64,000 bases of DNA from Nymphaea colorata (GCF_008831285.2 NC_045141.1:12076106-12140105); one strand, 5' to 3'. Counted from the first letter of the stretch, positions 11,247 through 22,933 are shown. Notes: generated by a model from the letters alone, not told the origin. Numbers and translations: made by a program.

Positions 11247-11392
11247 GGAGAACAGAACACAGAGAGCGAGGGAGGAAGGAAGGAAGATGAGTCGAAGAAG
11301 AAATGGGGGGAGAGGAAGAAATTTTATTGGCCTTCAAAACCTTCTCTTCTTTGACGCGTTCGCCATGGAATGGATGAAGGAGGAGTCAGCCT

Positions 11393-11415
11393 CTCTCTCT
11401 CTCTCTCTCTCTCTC
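11393..11415. repeat. (CT)n tract upstream of the ZCF37-like gene
   Basis: A short CT run about 150 bases upstream of the minus-strand ATG (GA on the coding strand). Such tracts are common in plant 5' untranslated regions and promoters. Confidence 0.7.
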
Positions 11416-13205
11416 GTGGTAGCTTCTTCAACCGCGGATCTTGGTATTGAAATAAACGTTTTACTTGAATGAATTTAAACCCCGTCTCCATTTTTTAATT
11501 TATTCGCAAGTTACCCATGAATTGGAGCATTATTTCTGATCAGTGAACCTATTTTTTTATATTTGCACTTTGAAGATCAGATTCCTTTTTTTGTTACTTT
11601 AACCGCATTTTTGTCATAACACTCAAGTCGCCTTTTCTTGTATAGAGCGATGACGTTGAATTCATATTCTGAAAATGGCAGAAAAGGACATGCATTTATT
11701 ACTTTTGACTCAATTAACTTCTTTTTGTTATGTTATTTGAAGCTTTTAAAATTGCTATATTTTGCCATGTTGAAATATCTAATAGGAAGAGATTTGACAT
11801 TCAATTTGTTTCAATGATTTAGGTGAATGAAACTAAAAATACGATTAAGTTTGTTTAAAAATGCAAAACAGTTTAAAATTTAAAAATTTCACGAGGTCAA
11901 ATGAAGCCAAAATATATTTTGTGAAATTGTTAAAAAGGTCAAATAAAAAAATTGTGTAAGTTATTACATGAAAAACCTTTAATTTATTTTTTTAAATTAA
12001 GGTTGTGCCATGGCCCTTGCCAGACCCCCTTGCCTTTGTCCTTGCGACGACGACACTTGTTCATGAAGACTTGGATCGCCTTAGCGGTTTATCTGAACTC
12101 ACAACATGTTTGCAAAATTGGAGTCTTTTACGTGTTTGCTTTCATACAAGGGAAGAGACAATGAAATTATTAGTGTATTTTTATAATTTTACTATCACTC
12201 TTTCAGATTTAATTGTTGATTTTATTGTTTGTATCTTAGTTTTTTCGTAGAAAATATAATTTTTAAAATGTCTGTCTAATTAGCGAATTATTGTGGTTCT
12301 GGTTTAGAGATTTTTTTCAAAAACTGAATGACAACTGTACGCATTTAAGGCATGGCATAAACTTTAGGGCATGCTGGGCAGACAGCAAGAAAGGTTTGTT
12401 GCCTGTTTAAAATTTCCCCAAAATTTTGAGTTTTTTCACCTTTAGCCAAAAAAAAAAAAGAGGTTCAGTTCATTGTGAAAACTTCTCACCTTATCGTGTT
12501 TGAAACATGTAGACAGAATGTCTGTGACATCTTGCCCAAGGTGCCCTTTTATAGTTGCAGCTTACGCGCACTTAAAAATTTGACCACGAATATTTAAAAA
12601 CATAAAATTAACTCTTTCTCACATAGCCCTAATGGTTTTTCCCCCAGAATGAGAAATTTAAAATAAATAGAAATTCATTTTCCCTCAAATTAGAGACAAG
12701 TTATCAAGCTGAAACTTATCCCTTCCTTGGCCTTTTTACTAAAATCTAGTATCTAGCTGAAACTTGCCTTAGATAACTATTCCTTGCAATCAACCTTACC
12801 TTAAGTTGGTGGCATCTTTTTTTTTTATGGTAGGTGCCAAAACCGAATCAGTAAAAACAAGAAGAAAATGAAAAGAATGTCAGACAATCAGGATGATCAA
12901 ATAATTTTTTTTCCTTCCAAAAATATAAAAATTAGAGAAGGAAGGCAAAATTTCATTGGTGCATGAACGCAAGAGCCCGAAGGTGAGCATGCTTTCATGA
13001 AAACCACAAAAGTGAGCCATGTATTTGTAAATTATTATTATTATTTAATACATGAAGTGGCGGAGGCTAAGACCATTTAACCGGCGAATTAAACATGCTT
13101 TGAGGAGGGGTCATGGAAGCATCACTTATTTGGGAAGCCTTCCCTTTTCATGTGCCGGGGAGTTCGTGCAATATCAAAGTATCTGTATCATGTTTCTACA
13201 CATTA

Positions 13206-13208
<3 letters not shown>
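11416..13208. other. Intergenic, no gene seen
   Basis: AT-rich. It includes the upstream region of the minus-strand gene. The ORFs at 11952-12250 have no recognisable features. Confidence 0.4.

Positions 13209-13246
<38 letters not shown>
13209..13246. repeat. (AT)n microsatellite
   Basis: Pure AT run, followed by a short GA run. Confidence 0.95.
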
Positions 13247-13249
<3 letters not shown>

Positions 13250-13276
13250 AGAGAGAGAATAAAAAAGGAAAAGAGA

Positions 13277-13422
13277 AAAGTTGGTAAAAACCAGACCACT
13301 TGAATAAAAAACAAAAAAGCACATCTATTGAAATTAATTATTAATATATTTTTAAAATATCTAATATTTATAAGTGATTTGATCAGAAATATATATATTA
13401 AGTTAGTTGTTTTTTTACTTAA

Positions 13423-13426
<4 letters not shown>
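13277..13426. mobile_element. Partial copy of the TTGGTAAAAACCAGACC MITE family
   Basis: Begins AAGTTGGTAAAAACCAGACC and continues with the same internal sequence (AAATTAATTATTAATATAT, then AGTGATTTGATCAGAAAT) as the complete copy at 35566-36121. The right half is lost at the (TA)n tract at 13427. Confidence 0.65.

Positions 13427-13469
<43 letters not shown>
13427..13469. repeat. (AT)n microsatellite
   Basis: AT run at the broken end of the partial MITE. Confidence 0.9.
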
Positions 13470-13472
<3 letters not shown>

Positions 13473-14016
13473 TGTTGTATGCTGGATGGATAAATTTAAA
13501 GATCATAGCTGAAAAGAGTATACATCCTCGCTTAATCTAACATAAATTGTTGCTATATAACATAAACTCTGGCTAACGGTCAAGTCAAACTCATTCAAGT
13601 CACAGAAAAGATGTCAGAGTGGGGCCGAGTCAATGTGCATTCGTTGAAAAGTTAAAGGTTGAGCCGCACATGCTCTTGTGGTTAAAGCGGCGAATTAAGA
13701 AAACTAACCAACGTGGCATTGACCGAGAGGTCCCTATGACACCAGGCTTCCCATCGCGTTCATCAAACTCGGTATTAGTTTCTTAAGCTAATTGGGTTCC
13801 CAAACAAACAACTAGCTGGGGCCGCAAAATTTGAACCCAGAGAGGCATGACTTGACTCGGTTCAGGCTCAGCTATCTCCAACAGGTTCAATACCACTAAC
13901 GAGTCAATCTGCTCGGCTTGAATATGTGTGTATTGGATGTAGGAATGTCAATGGTTTAGATTCGAGTGCCTTTATCGAGTTTGACTTGATTAGCGTTACA
14001 AATGAACACAAAAGTA
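13470..14016. other. Intergenic, no gene seen
   Basis: No ORF or RNA gene recognised. A GTAGGAATGTCAATGG motif at 13940 resembles the repeat terminus seen at 1813. Confidence 0.35.
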
Positions 14017-14133
14017 GGCTTTTCAAATGTACGTGTCATTCTTGTGCAGCGCCATGCTAATCTTATCAAATGTCATTCATGTGCATGGAAGGTGTTAATC
14101 TTCTCTGTATCGTTCCAATATTATCGGATGTCT
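14017..14133 (-). pseudogene. U6 snRNA pseudogene with an internal duplication of its 3' half
   Basis: Read on the minus strand from 14133: ACATCCGATAATATTGG, ACGATACAGAGAAGATTA, matching the central region of plant U6. Next comes a diverged stretch resembling the U6 3' part (GCACATGAATGACATTTGA). Then AAGATTAGCATGG begins a second, better-preserved version of the same part (GCACAAGAATGACACGTACA). The 5' stem-loop of U6 is replaced by unrelated sequence. No upstream USE/TATA promoter is apparent. It is therefore not a working U6 gene but a retrocopied or rearranged derivative. Confidence 0.8.
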
Positions 14134-14504
14134 TTGATAAGTTTTTCTTGATAATTAAATCGTCATGTGCCTTTATATGTCATTTCATCATGTGGTTCCT
14201 CAAGATCATAATGGTGCACGTTAGTACTTTACATTTCCTTGTGTTCCTAAAGTACCTATACTCATGTTGTGAAAACAATAGTTAAAGGCCACATTGTTTA
14301 CTTAGAGTGACATGATTTATTAAAAAAAAAAAGTTTTAGATTATGCTCGTTGCACAGGGAACATGAACCCTGAAGTCTTAAATATTCACATTTCTACTAG
14401 AAAATTATGATCTAAAAGCCCGTGCTATGCTAGAAGATGACAAAAAAATATACATATAAATCATATATACGCCTGTGTGAGCAATTGGTAGATCTCTTAC
14501 CACT

Positions 14505-14800
14505 ACCTACAGGTCAGCCACAAAAAACCAGACCCCTTAATAAAAAGGAAACACGTATTAAGTTAATCATTTTTTAATTTAATAATGTTTTTATAAGAGT
14601 AAGAAAAATCTCTTATAAAATACATAATTTTGATGTGAAAAAATTAATATTTTTCACAAAAACACCTTTTTTATGTCATATTTTACAGTTTTTATTAAAT
14701 TGGTCTTTCTAAACACATTAAAATCTTCATGCTATTTTTAATTTATTTTTTTAAGAAAATTTAAGGGTTCTGGTCTTTGTCCTTATGGTAAAAACTTCAC
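14505..14800. mobile_element. Second copy of the AAAAACCAGACC MITE family
   Basis: The left end contains CAAAAAACCAGACCCCTTAA. The reverse complement of the right end reads ACAAAGACCAGAACCCTTAA. The AT-rich interior includes TTTTCACAAAAACACC, shared with sister copies. Exact ends and target duplication are unclear. Confidence 0.55.
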
Positions 14801-14807
14801 ACCTAAG

Positions 14808-15150
14808 TCGGCAATAAAAACCAGACAATTTGATTTTTATGTTTAAAGTGTATTTTTTTTTTGCAATCTAACGTAATTGATATGATCTTAAGAATGGGTT
14901 GATGCAAAACATATACTAAATTGATCATTTCTTAGCTAGACTTTAATGGTGTTTTTATAATAAGAAAAAATGAACAACCTCCATGACATGATAATAAAAA
15001 AAAATCAACATTTTTCATTAAAACAACTTGAATAAGGCATGTTTTATACCAAAATAGTCTTTATAAATATATTTATATTATATGTTTTTGAACAAAAAAT
15101 CAATGGGCCTGGTTTTTATCCCTTACTTTAAGTGTCTGGCTTTTACAATA
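14808..15150. mobile_element. Third copy of the AAAAACCAGAC MITE family
   Basis: The left end is GGCAATAAAAACCAGAC. The right end, read in reverse complement, is GTAAAAGCCAGACACTT followed by GGGATAAAAACCAGGCC. The internal sequence resembles 14505-14800, so two copies lie almost head to tail. Confidence 0.55.
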
Positions 15151-16100
15151 TATATAAGGGAACCGTATGAGTGCTCAAATTTAATGTTTTTTCTATCTCA
15201 GTCTGAATTGTCCGCTGATTTGAACCGTTCGACAAGTGAACTTTTAGCTTTCCTTTTATACATTTTAAGAATTTTCGATTTTAATGATTTTAATACATTT
15301 TTCTTTTTATTCAATTTAAAAAAAAGAAAATTGACCTATTGGGTTTCTCCTTTTCTTCCCGAGTCTTTCCCACGTATGCACTATCAAACCTGAAAAGATT
15401 AAGTAGCAATATACATGAACAGATACCGATTTATAGGAAGTGAAACAGAAGCAGGGATGCGAGTATTAAAAACGCATGAAGCAGGCATTCTAGATTTGTT
15501 TGCAAAATTAATTGCTAAAAAGAGGAATTACACAAGTCGAAATAGAAGATGCAAAACGAAAGCAACTAAATAATAACAAAAAAAAACGATTAAAATGATA
15601 ATTATCTCCGCAATTCAGTGGCGGAGACACATGTGGGTTGGTGTTGACCAACCGAAGCAATCAAGAAGAGGAAGGAGCTCGGCTGGTCACTGGATCTTTT
15701 TTTTGAAGCCCTAGTCATCACAGATCACTAAACATGTCACTTGGCCCTCCTCTCTTGAATAGGAAAGATACAGTGTGCTCCTCATCACTAATAATGAAGC
15801 CACAACCTAGAACAACCCTGTAAATGATGACCAAAATAGATCCAGTGACCATCTGTCCCCAAACAACAAAGTCTAAACCTACTTGTTGGTTTGCAGGAAA
15901 ATTTTAAACACAAGTGGCTTTGGTTGGAATCCCACTTGAAAGTGCTTTGAAGTAGATGATTAAGTGTGGGCAAATTACATAGCTGTAAGTCATACATGAT
16001 TGTTTATATAACTATATTTGTAAGTCTTTTTTTTTTTTGTTACAATGTGTGATTATGGATGTTATTGCAGAAATATCCATCTAAGCGAAAAATCAAAAAA
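15151..16100. other. Left flank of the Harbinger element, no gene seen
   Basis: No gene. A CAGTGGCGGAGACACATG stretch at 15617 resembles a GGCGGAGCCA-type MITE end. The left end of the PIF/Harbinger element may lie here but was not identified. Confidence 0.35.
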
Positions 16101-16600
16101 GCTAAACAATAGAAATATTATGAAGATCTGGCTGACATATATGGAGATTCGAGTGCCATAGCAAGAATAAGCATACAACATCTAGCTTGTTTGATAATGG
16201 TGCTGATGAACAAGTATGCACTGACTCTCAGCCATGGGTGTTTACTGAAAGTAGCTAATCGTTCACATAGATGTCAAATGGTGAAAGTCCCAACCATCAC
16301 CAACTCGATCCCTTTCAAATGAGAAAAAATGAAAAAAAAAAAACCTTGATGAAGATGTTCACATGATGTTAAATATCATGTTAGATAATGTCAAGGGCCT
16401 GTTTGAAGGCGGTTCTAGAACTAGTCAGTTTAATGATTGTGCATCCATACTTCGTGAGATGTGTGAAGTAGATAAGATAGATGACCGATTGCTAGAATTT
16501 GCATATGATGTGTTGGCTGACAAGAAATGACCAGTTGTCTTCCTCAACCTTGATCCTCAAGCAAGAGTTTCTTAGTTGCTTCGTAAAATTAGAACACTTT
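16101..16600 (+). pseudogene. PIF/Harbinger accessory ORF (MYB/SANT-like) pseudogene, C-terminal part
   Basis: A broken reading frame upstream of the transposase. It retains N-G-E-S-P-N-H-H-Q-L-D, then a helical segment (M-L-D-N-V-K-G-L-F-E-G-G-S-R-T), then R-L-L-E-F-A-Y-D-V-L and a terminal L-L-R-K-I-R. This order and spacing match the C-terminal half of plant MYB/SANT-like proteins encoded beside PIF/Harbinger transposases, which help the transposase bind DNA and enter the nucleus. Stops occur near 16527 and 16574. The DNA-binding repeats themselves are not recognisable. The assignment rests partly on the neighbour. Confidence 0.55.
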
Positions 16601-16844
16601 AGGTATTTCTCTACTTTAGTTGCTTACAACATCATATGCTAATGCTTGCGCATTATATGTTGATCCATTACTGTGCATAGAATCCTACTCTAGTTGTATG
16701 CTAATCTTTGCTTTTCCTTGTTTTGTATGTTAATCCTTGCTTTACTGCATGTTGACTATTGCTTACGAATATTATTCTACTTTAGTTGCTTTATTGTCTT
16801 TTATGCTTATGATTAACCTTTATATGCAGTCTTGCGTTCATGGC

Positions 16845-17955
16845 ATCCGAAGAGTAAATTGAGGAAATGTGGGCTGAACTCATCCCATTAATAACATACT
16901 TGATCATTAGGTTTTTAATTAAGAAACAAAAACTAATTGTTCACACATACAGAAATGCTGGTTCTATTTTCTCCATAACTTGGTAAAGGGTCATCCTAGG
17001 AATTGCTTGAATTTACTACAAATGGATCAAAACAGATATGTGAAATTATGTGACACACTAAGATGTGAGAATCTATTGCAAGATGCTTGTGACATTTCAT
17101 GACATTAAAGTTGAGGAATAAGTAGCATATTTCTCTTAACAATTAGCGAGTGCAATCATGCATGTCAAAATACATTTGAACATTCTGGACAAACGATAAG
17201 TAAGTATTTCAATCTTATTTTGATTGGTACATTTGATGGCTAAACAATGACATCCCAAGTAAAATCCACCATGACAAGCATTTTGATCCATTTGTTAAGG
17301 TAATTCACGCCAATGCTATCGTCTATAATTTCACCTTCACTCATATTCTATATGCATCTAATTATAGTATGTGAACAACAGACTGCGTAGGAGCTATTGA
17401 TAGCACTCATGTACCTATGTGGGTGCCATCGACACTTCAAGGAAGGTACCACAATAGAAAATAAGTACTATCACATTTCATGGTCGTAGTGGTGTTTGAA
17501 ATAGGATTCTACTATATGTTAGCGTGATGGGAAGGGAGTGCATCTGATTCAAGAGTATTATACAATGCACTTAATCATGAAACTAGCTCTTTTATTATAC
17601 CACAAGGTAAGGCAATGATACGATGGAGTGTTATCGCTTTATGAAATGTAACTATGAGTCATTATGTGATTTAGGTAAATATTATCTTACTGATGGAAGT
17701 TATCCAAACATATGTGGTCTCTTGACACCGTATTGAGGTTCTCGTTATCATATGTTTGAATATAATACACCTGCAACATGGCTAGTCAGTACAACAAAGG
17801 AATTATATAATCATTCATATTCTCAACTCCGAATAACAACGGAACGAGTATTTGACATGTTGAAAAGAAGGTTTCTTATACTGAAATCACAAGTATCATA
17901 TTCACTTTTTAGACATGTGATAATTGTGTTGGCTATTTCTATAAGAATTTATTGA
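16845..17955 (+). pseudogene. PIF/Harbinger DDE transposase pseudogene
   Basis: Fragments appear in the correct order of a Harbinger transposase (DDE_Tnp_4). They are H-P-R-N-C-L-N-L-L-Q-M-D (about 16993); F-L-L-T-I and F-E-H-S-G-Q-T-I-S-K-Y-F-N (about 17130-17215); D-C-V-G-A-I-D-S-T-H-V-P (17380-17415) with the first catalytic Asp at 17399-17401; G-S-A-S-D-S-R-V-L-Y-N-A-L with the second Asp at 17546-17548; and S-Q-L-R-I-T-T-E-R-V-F with the likely third acid at 17842-17844. All three catalytic positions can be placed, but stops and frameshifts break the gene into pieces, the longest open piece being 17752-17955. It has been inactive for a long time. Confidence 0.85.
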
Positions 17956-18817
17956 CAATGATGCAACTTCGTATGAAACAAGTAATAATGCAACATTTGT
18001 GAATAAATTTGAAGTCTCAACACAAACTTCTCAACTGGGAAGCAACAATTCATTGTGCTCAACTATAATTGCACAAATGTTTTCAGACTTTTAAATTAGT
18101 AAGTTAGTGTTTCATATCTACATAAGTATATTTGGTTGACCACATACTAACTTTGGTTTACATTGTTTTTCAATTACAGGGAATCGAGGATGAAACCCCA
18201 CAAGTGTTATCTTGTATTTGAAGGTAGGAAACAACGTGTATTCGATAGCGCCATCAGCCATTAGTCTATCGGTACAAGGGTGTAGTTTTTAGGTCATTTA
18301 CCAATATAAAACAGCAAAGTTGCATCTATATAAATACTTAAAAAAGGGATTGACATGGTGTCAAATTGTGTTCATCTTCTTCTTATTTGTTTTTGTATGT
18401 TGGTTCTTTGTGTGACAAACTCTGGATCGTTCATTTTTGCTTTGTGACAGATGTATTTCTTTTTTGCTCTATGACAGATGTATGTTAGCATACTTTTATA
18501 TGGTGGTCAGAACTTTTATTAGAATGTTGAAGAAGAACTATCTCTGAGCGATATTTTGGTTGTGCAAATTGACTATTAATTTGTTCTAAGATATGATATG
18601 ATTGTACTTTTTGACTACTAAACTGTTTTAAGGCATGATGTGGCTGTGGTTTTTGACTATTAAATTGTTCTAAGACATGATGTTGTTGTGCTTTTCGACT
18701 ATTATATTATTTGATCTAATGTTTTAAGTAGGTATATGTTTTACAACGACATTTGTTTATAATTAGTTGGTACTTTAGTTCCACGCATAAACAAACATGG
18801 AACTAAAAGTACCTAGA
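17956..18817. other. 3' part of the Harbinger region, no further gene
   Basis: AT-rich with short degenerate repeats (TTAAATTGTTCTAAGACATGAT recurs with changes near 18575, 18630 and 18660). No coding sequence seen. Confidence 0.4.
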
Positions 18818-19001
18818 CTATAGTTCCATCCCATCAAACAACAAGGGATATATGGAATGTGGAACAAAAATTCCACATTCCAAGAACCTGGCACTAAATA
18901 CTACACTTTTTACTCGGATATATAGTTCTATCAATTCAAACGGGCCTTGAAGTGTATCGTTCAAAACAAACAATGACATTTTCACTTTGAGAAAGAAAAA
19001 G

Positions 19002-19067
<66 letters not shown>

Positions 19068-19371
19068 GATATTTCAGAATCACAAGAAAATGAATCCAAC
19101 AGAATAACCACATGCAGGCACTTTAAGGAATGTGGGGTATATGGGGAACTATAGTTCCATCCCATCAAACAACATCTGGCATATGGAATGGGGAACAAAA
19201 ATTCCACATTCCAAGAACCTGACACTAAATACCCAGCACTTTCTACCCAGATATATAGTTCTATCAATTCAAATGGGCCCTGAAGTGCATCGTTCAAAAC
19301 AAACAATGACACTGTTCATTCTGAGAAAGAAAAAGGATCACTAGTAAGAAAGGCTAAGCTGTCTAAATGGA

Positions 19372-19402
<31 letters not shown>

Positions 19403-19450
19403 AGTGAAAAAGGATCTTCCAAATAGCAAGAAAATGATTCCGACAGAATA
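18818..19450. repeat. Local tandem duplication, period about 330 bp
   Basis: ACTATAGTTCCATCCCATCA occurs at about 18819 and 19147. The sequence that follows (GGAACAAAAATTCCACATTC, AACAAACAATGACA, AGAAAGAAAAAG) is repeated in the same order. The AAGAAAATGAxTCC...CAGAATAACCACATGCA part recurs at about 19083 and 19429. (TA)n tracts at 19007-19061 and 19372-19397 sit at equivalent places and vary in length. Confidence 0.85.
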
Positions 19451-20815
19451 ACCACATGCAAGCACTTTAAGATAAAATCTGATACACGGAAAAGCTTACC
19501 AACTAGAGAAGTAGAGCATATGCTTAAACCATGATAACCTAAACATAAAAGCATTAGTTTGCTTAGACAATTATCTCCCATATGAAGTAAATGCTTAAGG
19601 GGGGCGAACTATGGTTCCAAACTATTAACAAGGATAGAAATATAAATTTTTAAATTTTTATATAAGACTAAATAAATTATTTTGCATGACCCCTCTTGGC
19701 TCCGCCCCTGATGTAGTCATTGTAGGGGCGGAGCAATCGCCCACGAACTAAAATTGTGGAATTGATGAATTAAAACCACCATGACATCTATCATCAAGGG
19801 AGATGAAAAAACTTTTAAAACTGTTGAATCTTAATTCCACCAATTACCGTAAAATCACAATTCTAGAATTTTGATTTAAGAATAAGCCTATAAATTTTGG
19901 AATCAAAATTTTTTATTTGATAAAGCAATTCCAATGTCATTAAAAATGACAGTTTTAACTATAAATTCTACAATTCCAGCCCCATCAAGCACACTTTATA
20001 CTTAAATACTGCTAATCAAGTGAATTGAGGACTATTCCTCTATTCCATTTATGTACTTTGTTCGAGTAAGTATGATGCAGGAAGTGACCCTACGGTGACA
20101 TACATATAGAAATATGGAATTATAGTTATTCAAATTCTCAAGAATTTTATAAGCTCATGCACTCGTGTATTGAATGCAATCACCTGTGGCTCCATCATGC
20201 AACCACTTAATTATACTCCAACATGAATGCTTCCACAAGCCCACATATAGAAATTAGTTGACAAAGCTTTCATTTCAAATTTATTCACTTGCAATTCAAC
20301 TTCATTCACCTTGTACGTGTTCCAACTGAAAAGCACATTGACATTATTTTAGCCAATTTATTTCTATTATTTAAATTACAAGTTAGTAAAATAAATTTAT
20401 GTAACTCAACAGTTAATCCTGCCCTTTCACTAACCAATACTTTAAGAAAAATATTTCATTCATTTTGTTGAAGGAAAAATGAAATGAATAACTTTGAAAC
20501 TATTTTGAACAACTTAATAAAGAAAAGCAGTGAATCTGTTATCGATGGTAAAATGATACTTATTTGGCAAACAAATCAAATAGTCATCTAGGCTAATGTG
20601 AATTGAGAGCAATTGACTAAAATATTTTTTATTTTACTTTAACAGCTAAAAATCAATTTAAATTCATTAAGTTATAACTGGTTGAGTATTCCATGTTCAA
20701 CAAATCTGACGTCAATAAACAGGAGCATTTATTATCACCAGCAATCAAGACTGGCCAAAGCCTAGCTCGCTGAACTGGCTGCTGGGCAGCTTTAATTTAG
20801 AATCTATATATATAT
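19451..20815. other. Intergenic, no gene seen
   Basis: AT-rich. CTTGGCTCCGCCCCTG at 19697 and GGGGCGGAGC at 19724 look like MITE ends of the GGCGGAGCCA type. No ORF is worth calling. Confidence 0.35.
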
Positions 20816-21087
20816 AAAGTTGGTAAAAACCATACCACTTGGGTAAGAGACAAAAACCAGACCTACTGAAACTAATTGTTATTATTTTTCAAATATAACC
20901 TTACTAAGCGAGTTTTTTTATTTAAATAATGTTTTTTAATAGTGAAAAAGTGAATGGCTTTTATTACATCAAAATTTTGGCAGTATAAAGACAAACTTTT
21001 TTACAAAACTAACTTGAATGAAAGCATGATTTAGCGTTTATAAATATATTAGAAGGTTCACATTTTGTTTAAAATACCTTTCAACAT
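20816..21087. mobile_element. TTGGTAAAAACC MITE, left part, abutting the viral locus
   Basis: Starts AAAGTTGGTAAAAACC and follows the complete copy at 35566-36121 through GGCAGTATAAAGACAAAC and TTCACATTTTGTTTAAAA. It is cut off just before the right terminal repeat, where viral sequence begins at about 21088. Confidence 0.75.
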
Positions 21088-21342
21088 AAATTTTTTTTCT
21101 AACACAAAATTTTGTTTCAGGAAACATGGCCTCTTCTAGTCAAACCCACATTGTCCAAATAGACCCAGACCTAGGCTTACCTATTTCCTCCCCGGACTCC
21201 AATCTTACATTCTTAACCTTGCCTGGCATGACTCTTCACCAAAAAGACCATATTTTAGTAGATAATCTCTGACATAATAGAAAAAACCCAACCTTCTCTA
21301 AAGTCCTCAGTATCATGGCAACCTACCTTAGCATCAAGAATG
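21088..21342 (+). pseudogene. Inverted fragment of the viral block A 3' ORF start
   Basis: Plus-strand copy of the sequence found on the minus strand at about 31745-31490. It includes the pyrimidine-rich stretch with TTTTGTTTCAG, the ATG at 21126-21128 (M-A-S-S-S-Q-T-H) and the in-frame TGA after D-N-L. It joins at 21343 to a minus-strand reverse-transcriptase fragment, so the junction is an inversion breakpoint. Confidence 0.8.
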
Positions 21343-22361
21343 CAGTCCATTGAATACTATCCTTATACATTTTTACCTGTCAAAATCCAGATTTACAATC
21401 AAATTTACTAAATATTTTACTGTGTTGTATACTGTTGAATAGTTCAGTTTTATCAGGTATATCATAAGAGTCGTCTATAGTATTATCATTAAGTCACCTA
21501 TAGTCTATGACCATTCTGGATTTTCCACGGACTTGTTCACTATGTTTATTGACAATAAAGACATGACTTCTATGAGGGCTTATGCTTCTCCTTATGACTC
21601 CTAGTTTCAATAACTCATTTATAAGTGTCTTAAAATCTTTGATATTTTCGTTTGTGGCGTTTATCTTTTTGTTGTAAATAGTAAATTCTCGGTCTTTTAT
21701 CTGGAGTATGCATTCTATTTTATTACGATCACAATGTTTTGTAGGTATTTCTCCTATGATTTCATCATTTTCTAATATTTTGAGTAAATCATCTATTTCT
21801 GTACAGCTTGTTTCTAATTTATCATAGATTTTTTATATATTTATAAGGTTATAATCGGGGTCTATTTCTAATTCTTCTAGGTCATCTTTTTCTTCTGAGT
21901 AAGTTAGATCTACTTTTTCTTTGCAGGCTCTTGGAATTTTACATTTACAACCTTTATTTTTATATGATTTCCATTCTGGTACCCAAGGAACTTGGTTGTT
22001 AAGAAAGGAAAGGTCTGTTCTAGTTATGACACATCCAGCCATATTTTCTAGAAATAAATTTAATCCTATAATGCATTTTATACTATCATGTAATTGCATA
22101 TGTCTAATGAATGTCTTAGGCCCTGGTTGGTAGGCAGTATGTTCCTCTTCAGAGATTCTAAAAGTTATTTTATATTTGCATATCTCTTCATCATATTTAT
22201 GTAAGGATCCGTCCATTTGTTCTGCCCAAAGTTGTAAGGCAGAGTCTAAGCTTCTATGATACTCTGGTGGGACTAATGCCTTGTCTAACACTGAAACACT
22301 ACACCCGGTGTCTATTAAGGCATCTATTTCTAATTTTCATTTTTCTATTTTGAATATAGCC
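21343..22361 (-). pseudogene. Second copy of viral protease and start of reverse transcriptase
   Basis: Duplicate of 26196-27190 in the same orientation, with many point differences. The retropepsin motif is intact here (D-T-G in A-L-I-D-T-G-C-S, near 22305), while the other copy has D-T-E. The longest open piece is 21833-22291 (152 codons), covering the protease C-terminal side. A frameshift or stops interrupt the reverse-transcriptase N-terminus around 21390-21650. The copies share ancestry but carry different lesions. Confidence 0.85.
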
Positions 22362-22362
22362 A

Positions 22363-22525
22363 GGATCTACTATATAAGCACCACCCCGGCGTCTGTACTC
22401 ATCATCCTCTCACCCATCCACCACCAAGTACTTGCTTCTAAGTGCTTGAGTCCATCTCCCTTCCTCACTCCCCTTCCTTTTCTTCTTCTCCACTCCTCTG
22501 CCTCCCATGCTATTGTAAAAGTGAA
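22363..22525 (+). repeat. Inverted copy of the viral promoter/5' leader
   Basis: Plus-strand copy of the core promoter and leader start: TATATAAG at 22371-22378, then the CATCATCCTCTCACCCATCC and CCACTCCTCTGCCTCCCATG parts. It is an inverted repeat of 22644-22800, about 120 bp apart, so the two could fold into a large hairpin. Confidence 0.85.
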
Positions 22526-22787
22526 CAGCGTAAGAGTATTAAATATTAGGCTGTAGGGTCATGAACAAAACATGTTATAGCAGGTTCTTCCTTATAAATC
22601 AAACAGAAAAGGGAGTCGGATTTAAGCACAAAAGTGCCGGTTCACTTTTACAACAGCATGAGAGGCAGAGGAGTGGAGAAGAAGAAAAGGAAGGGGAGTG
22701 ATGAAGGGAGGTAGACTCAAGCACTTAGAAGCAAGTACTCAGTGGTGGATGGGTGAGAGGATGATGAGTACAGACGCCGAAGTTGTG

Positions 22788-22795
22788 CTTATATA
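22788..22795 (-). promoter_or_regulatory. TATA box of viral promoter, copy 1
   Basis: TATATAAG on the minus strand, about 131 bases downstream of the TGACGTGG site. Same context as 29553-29560. Confidence 0.7.
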
Positions 22796-22925
22796 AGCAC
22801 CGGACTTCAAAACAAATTACAAATTGGAAAAGAAATAGGATTCCTTCCCGAACAAGCTAAACACTAGCAAACAAAAGCAGTTACAATCGAAGGAACTCGA
22901 AAGTGGACAGCTGTCATGTGCTGGA

Positions 22926-22933
22926 TGACGTGG
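22926..22933. promoter_or_regulatory. bZIP-type site TGACGTGG upstream of viral promoter, copy 1
   Basis: The TGACGTGGCA context is a strong plant bZIP (C/G-box hybrid) site. It is kept in both promoter copies at the same distance from TATA. The function is inferred. Confidence 0.5.

Noticed and set aside
10809-11472. ORFs overlapping the ZCF37-like gene in other frames and on the other strand
   Set aside because: Arg/Gly/Ser-rich translations typical of shadow frames of a GC-rich gene.
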